Assembly: GCA_963711215.1 (NCBI GenBank)
Contig: CAVQDH010000002.1
Span: 682,001-746,000, forward strand
Reading direction: 5' to 3'
Length of the DNA stretch: 64,000 nt
Source: WHUA01 sp963711215
Lineage (GTDB): Bacteria > Pseudomonadota > Alphaproteobacteria > UBA8366
The notes under the pieces are model-generated. The model searched no databases, had not been told where the DNA came from, and worked only from the letters and a program-made list of their open reading frames with translations. The first letter of the stretch is position 1; every line of letters begins with the position of its first letter. Position numbers and translations under genes: made by a program. This document shows positions 63,741 through 64,000 of this stretch, piece by piece.

Positions 63741-64000
63741 ATGAACGAGATCATACAGCGTTTCGACGCCGGCAAGGCCGAGGGCCTGACCGAAAGCCGC
63801 GGCGGTTGGCCGGAGGCCGCGCCGGGCCGCTGGCAGAACGTCCGGCGGGATTATTCTCCGGGCGATGTCGAGCGCCTGCGCGGCACCATCCGCCCGCGGC
63901 ACACGATCGCGGAGCTGGGCGCCATCAAGCTCTGGCGGCTGCTGCAGGAGGAGGACTTCGTGCCGACCTTCGGCGCCTTTACCGGCAACCAGGCCGTCCA
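63741..64000 (+). CDS. aceA: Isocitrate lyase, N-terminal part (runs off the window)
   Basis: The first 86 codons read MNEIIQRFDAGKAEG, WQNVRRDYSPGDVERLRGTI and FVPTFGAFTGNQAV, the conserved N-terminus of isocitrate lyase, which splits isocitrate into glyoxylate and succinate in the glyoxylate shunt. GAGGA lies ten bases before ATG 63741. The gene continues past the right edge. It is divergent from the ScfR-type regulator. Glycolate oxidase elsewhere in this window would feed the same glyoxylate pool. Confidence 0.93.
   Translation, partial: MNEIIQRFDAGKAEGLTESRGGWPEAAPGRWQNVRRDYSPGDVERLRGTIRPRHTIAELGAIKLWRLLQEEDFVPTFGAFTGNQAV

Noticed and set aside
1..64000. Mobile elements, CRISPR arrays, tRNA or rRNA genes
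   Set aside because: I looked for direct-repeat arrays, transposase or integrase motifs and conserved RNA sequences in the gaps and saw none. A tRNA scan and Rfam search would be decisive.

Overview
The window is about 67% GC by eye and densely coded on both strands. It looks like an alphaproteobacterial chromosome, most likely Rhodospirillales-like. Supporting markers are GapR (DUF2312), COQ9 directly behind peptide deformylase, a proton-translocating transhydrogenase split into PntAA/PntAB/PntB, a small DUF1127 protein, an ScfR-type regulator divergent from isocitrate lyase, and a tripartite tricarboxylate transporter with its Bug-type binding protein. I saw no rRNA, tRNA, CRISPR array, transposase, integrase or phage gene.

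Layout. 1-3082: end of a molybdenum hydroxylase large subunit, an Ldh-family reductase, RidA, a GlcG/HbpS-like protein and a heme-oxygenase-fold putative metal oxidase, probably a catabolic cluster. 3334-7035: an S41 lipoprotein protease, a YkgJ cysteine-cluster protein and an SpmA-SpmB-like membrane protein. 7142-11594: a family III CoA-transferase facing a tctCBA uptake operon. 12006-13298: a methyltransferase and a compact rpmJ (L36) unit with its own promoter and terminator. 13404-17592: glcDEF, glycolate oxidase. 17586-25784: glycosyltransferase, HpaI-type aldolase, MFS exporter, M19-like hydrolase, 3-hydroxyisobutyrate-dehydrogenase-like enzyme, hydrolase-OsmC fusion, DUF2817 and a TPR protein. 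25866-32124: a co-directional run of small-molecule kinase, divergent enolase, FAD oxidoreductase, CoA-transferase, GrdB-like protein and an orphan 97-residue protein; this is the best candidate here for an undescribed pathway. 32287-39835: pyruvate kinase, adenylate cyclase, EamA transporter, N-formylglutamate amidohydrolase with a YbdK-type ligase, DUF1244, GapR and a YafK-like transpeptidase-fold protein. 39890-53649: fused indolepyruvate:ferredoxin oxidoreductase, sugar-nucleotide epimerase, CDF transporter, BON protein, acyl-CoA ligase, hydrolase, two tandem D-amino-acid-dehydrogenase-like flavoproteins, and an unusual oxygenase-methyltransferase fusion. 53707-61992: ABC1 kinase, pntAA-pntAB-pntB, DUF1127, rpsU, def-coq9, purE-purK. 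62102-64000: scfR and the start of aceA.

A striking property of the sequence is that 25 firm positions, plus one probable one, show a reading frame broken by what looks like one extra base. They affect 17 genes on both strands, and every one shifts in the same direction. Removing one base at each restores a full-length, recognisable protein. Sequencing or assembly error is the most likely cause, since no shared slippery motif is visible. Such genes are listed once, over their full span, with each break described.

Functionally the window is mostly carbon and organic-acid metabolism (glycolate, tricarboxylates, CoA-ester chemistry, 2-oxoacid oxidation, glyoxylate shunt control) with housekeeping genes for redox balance, ubiquinone, purines and translation.
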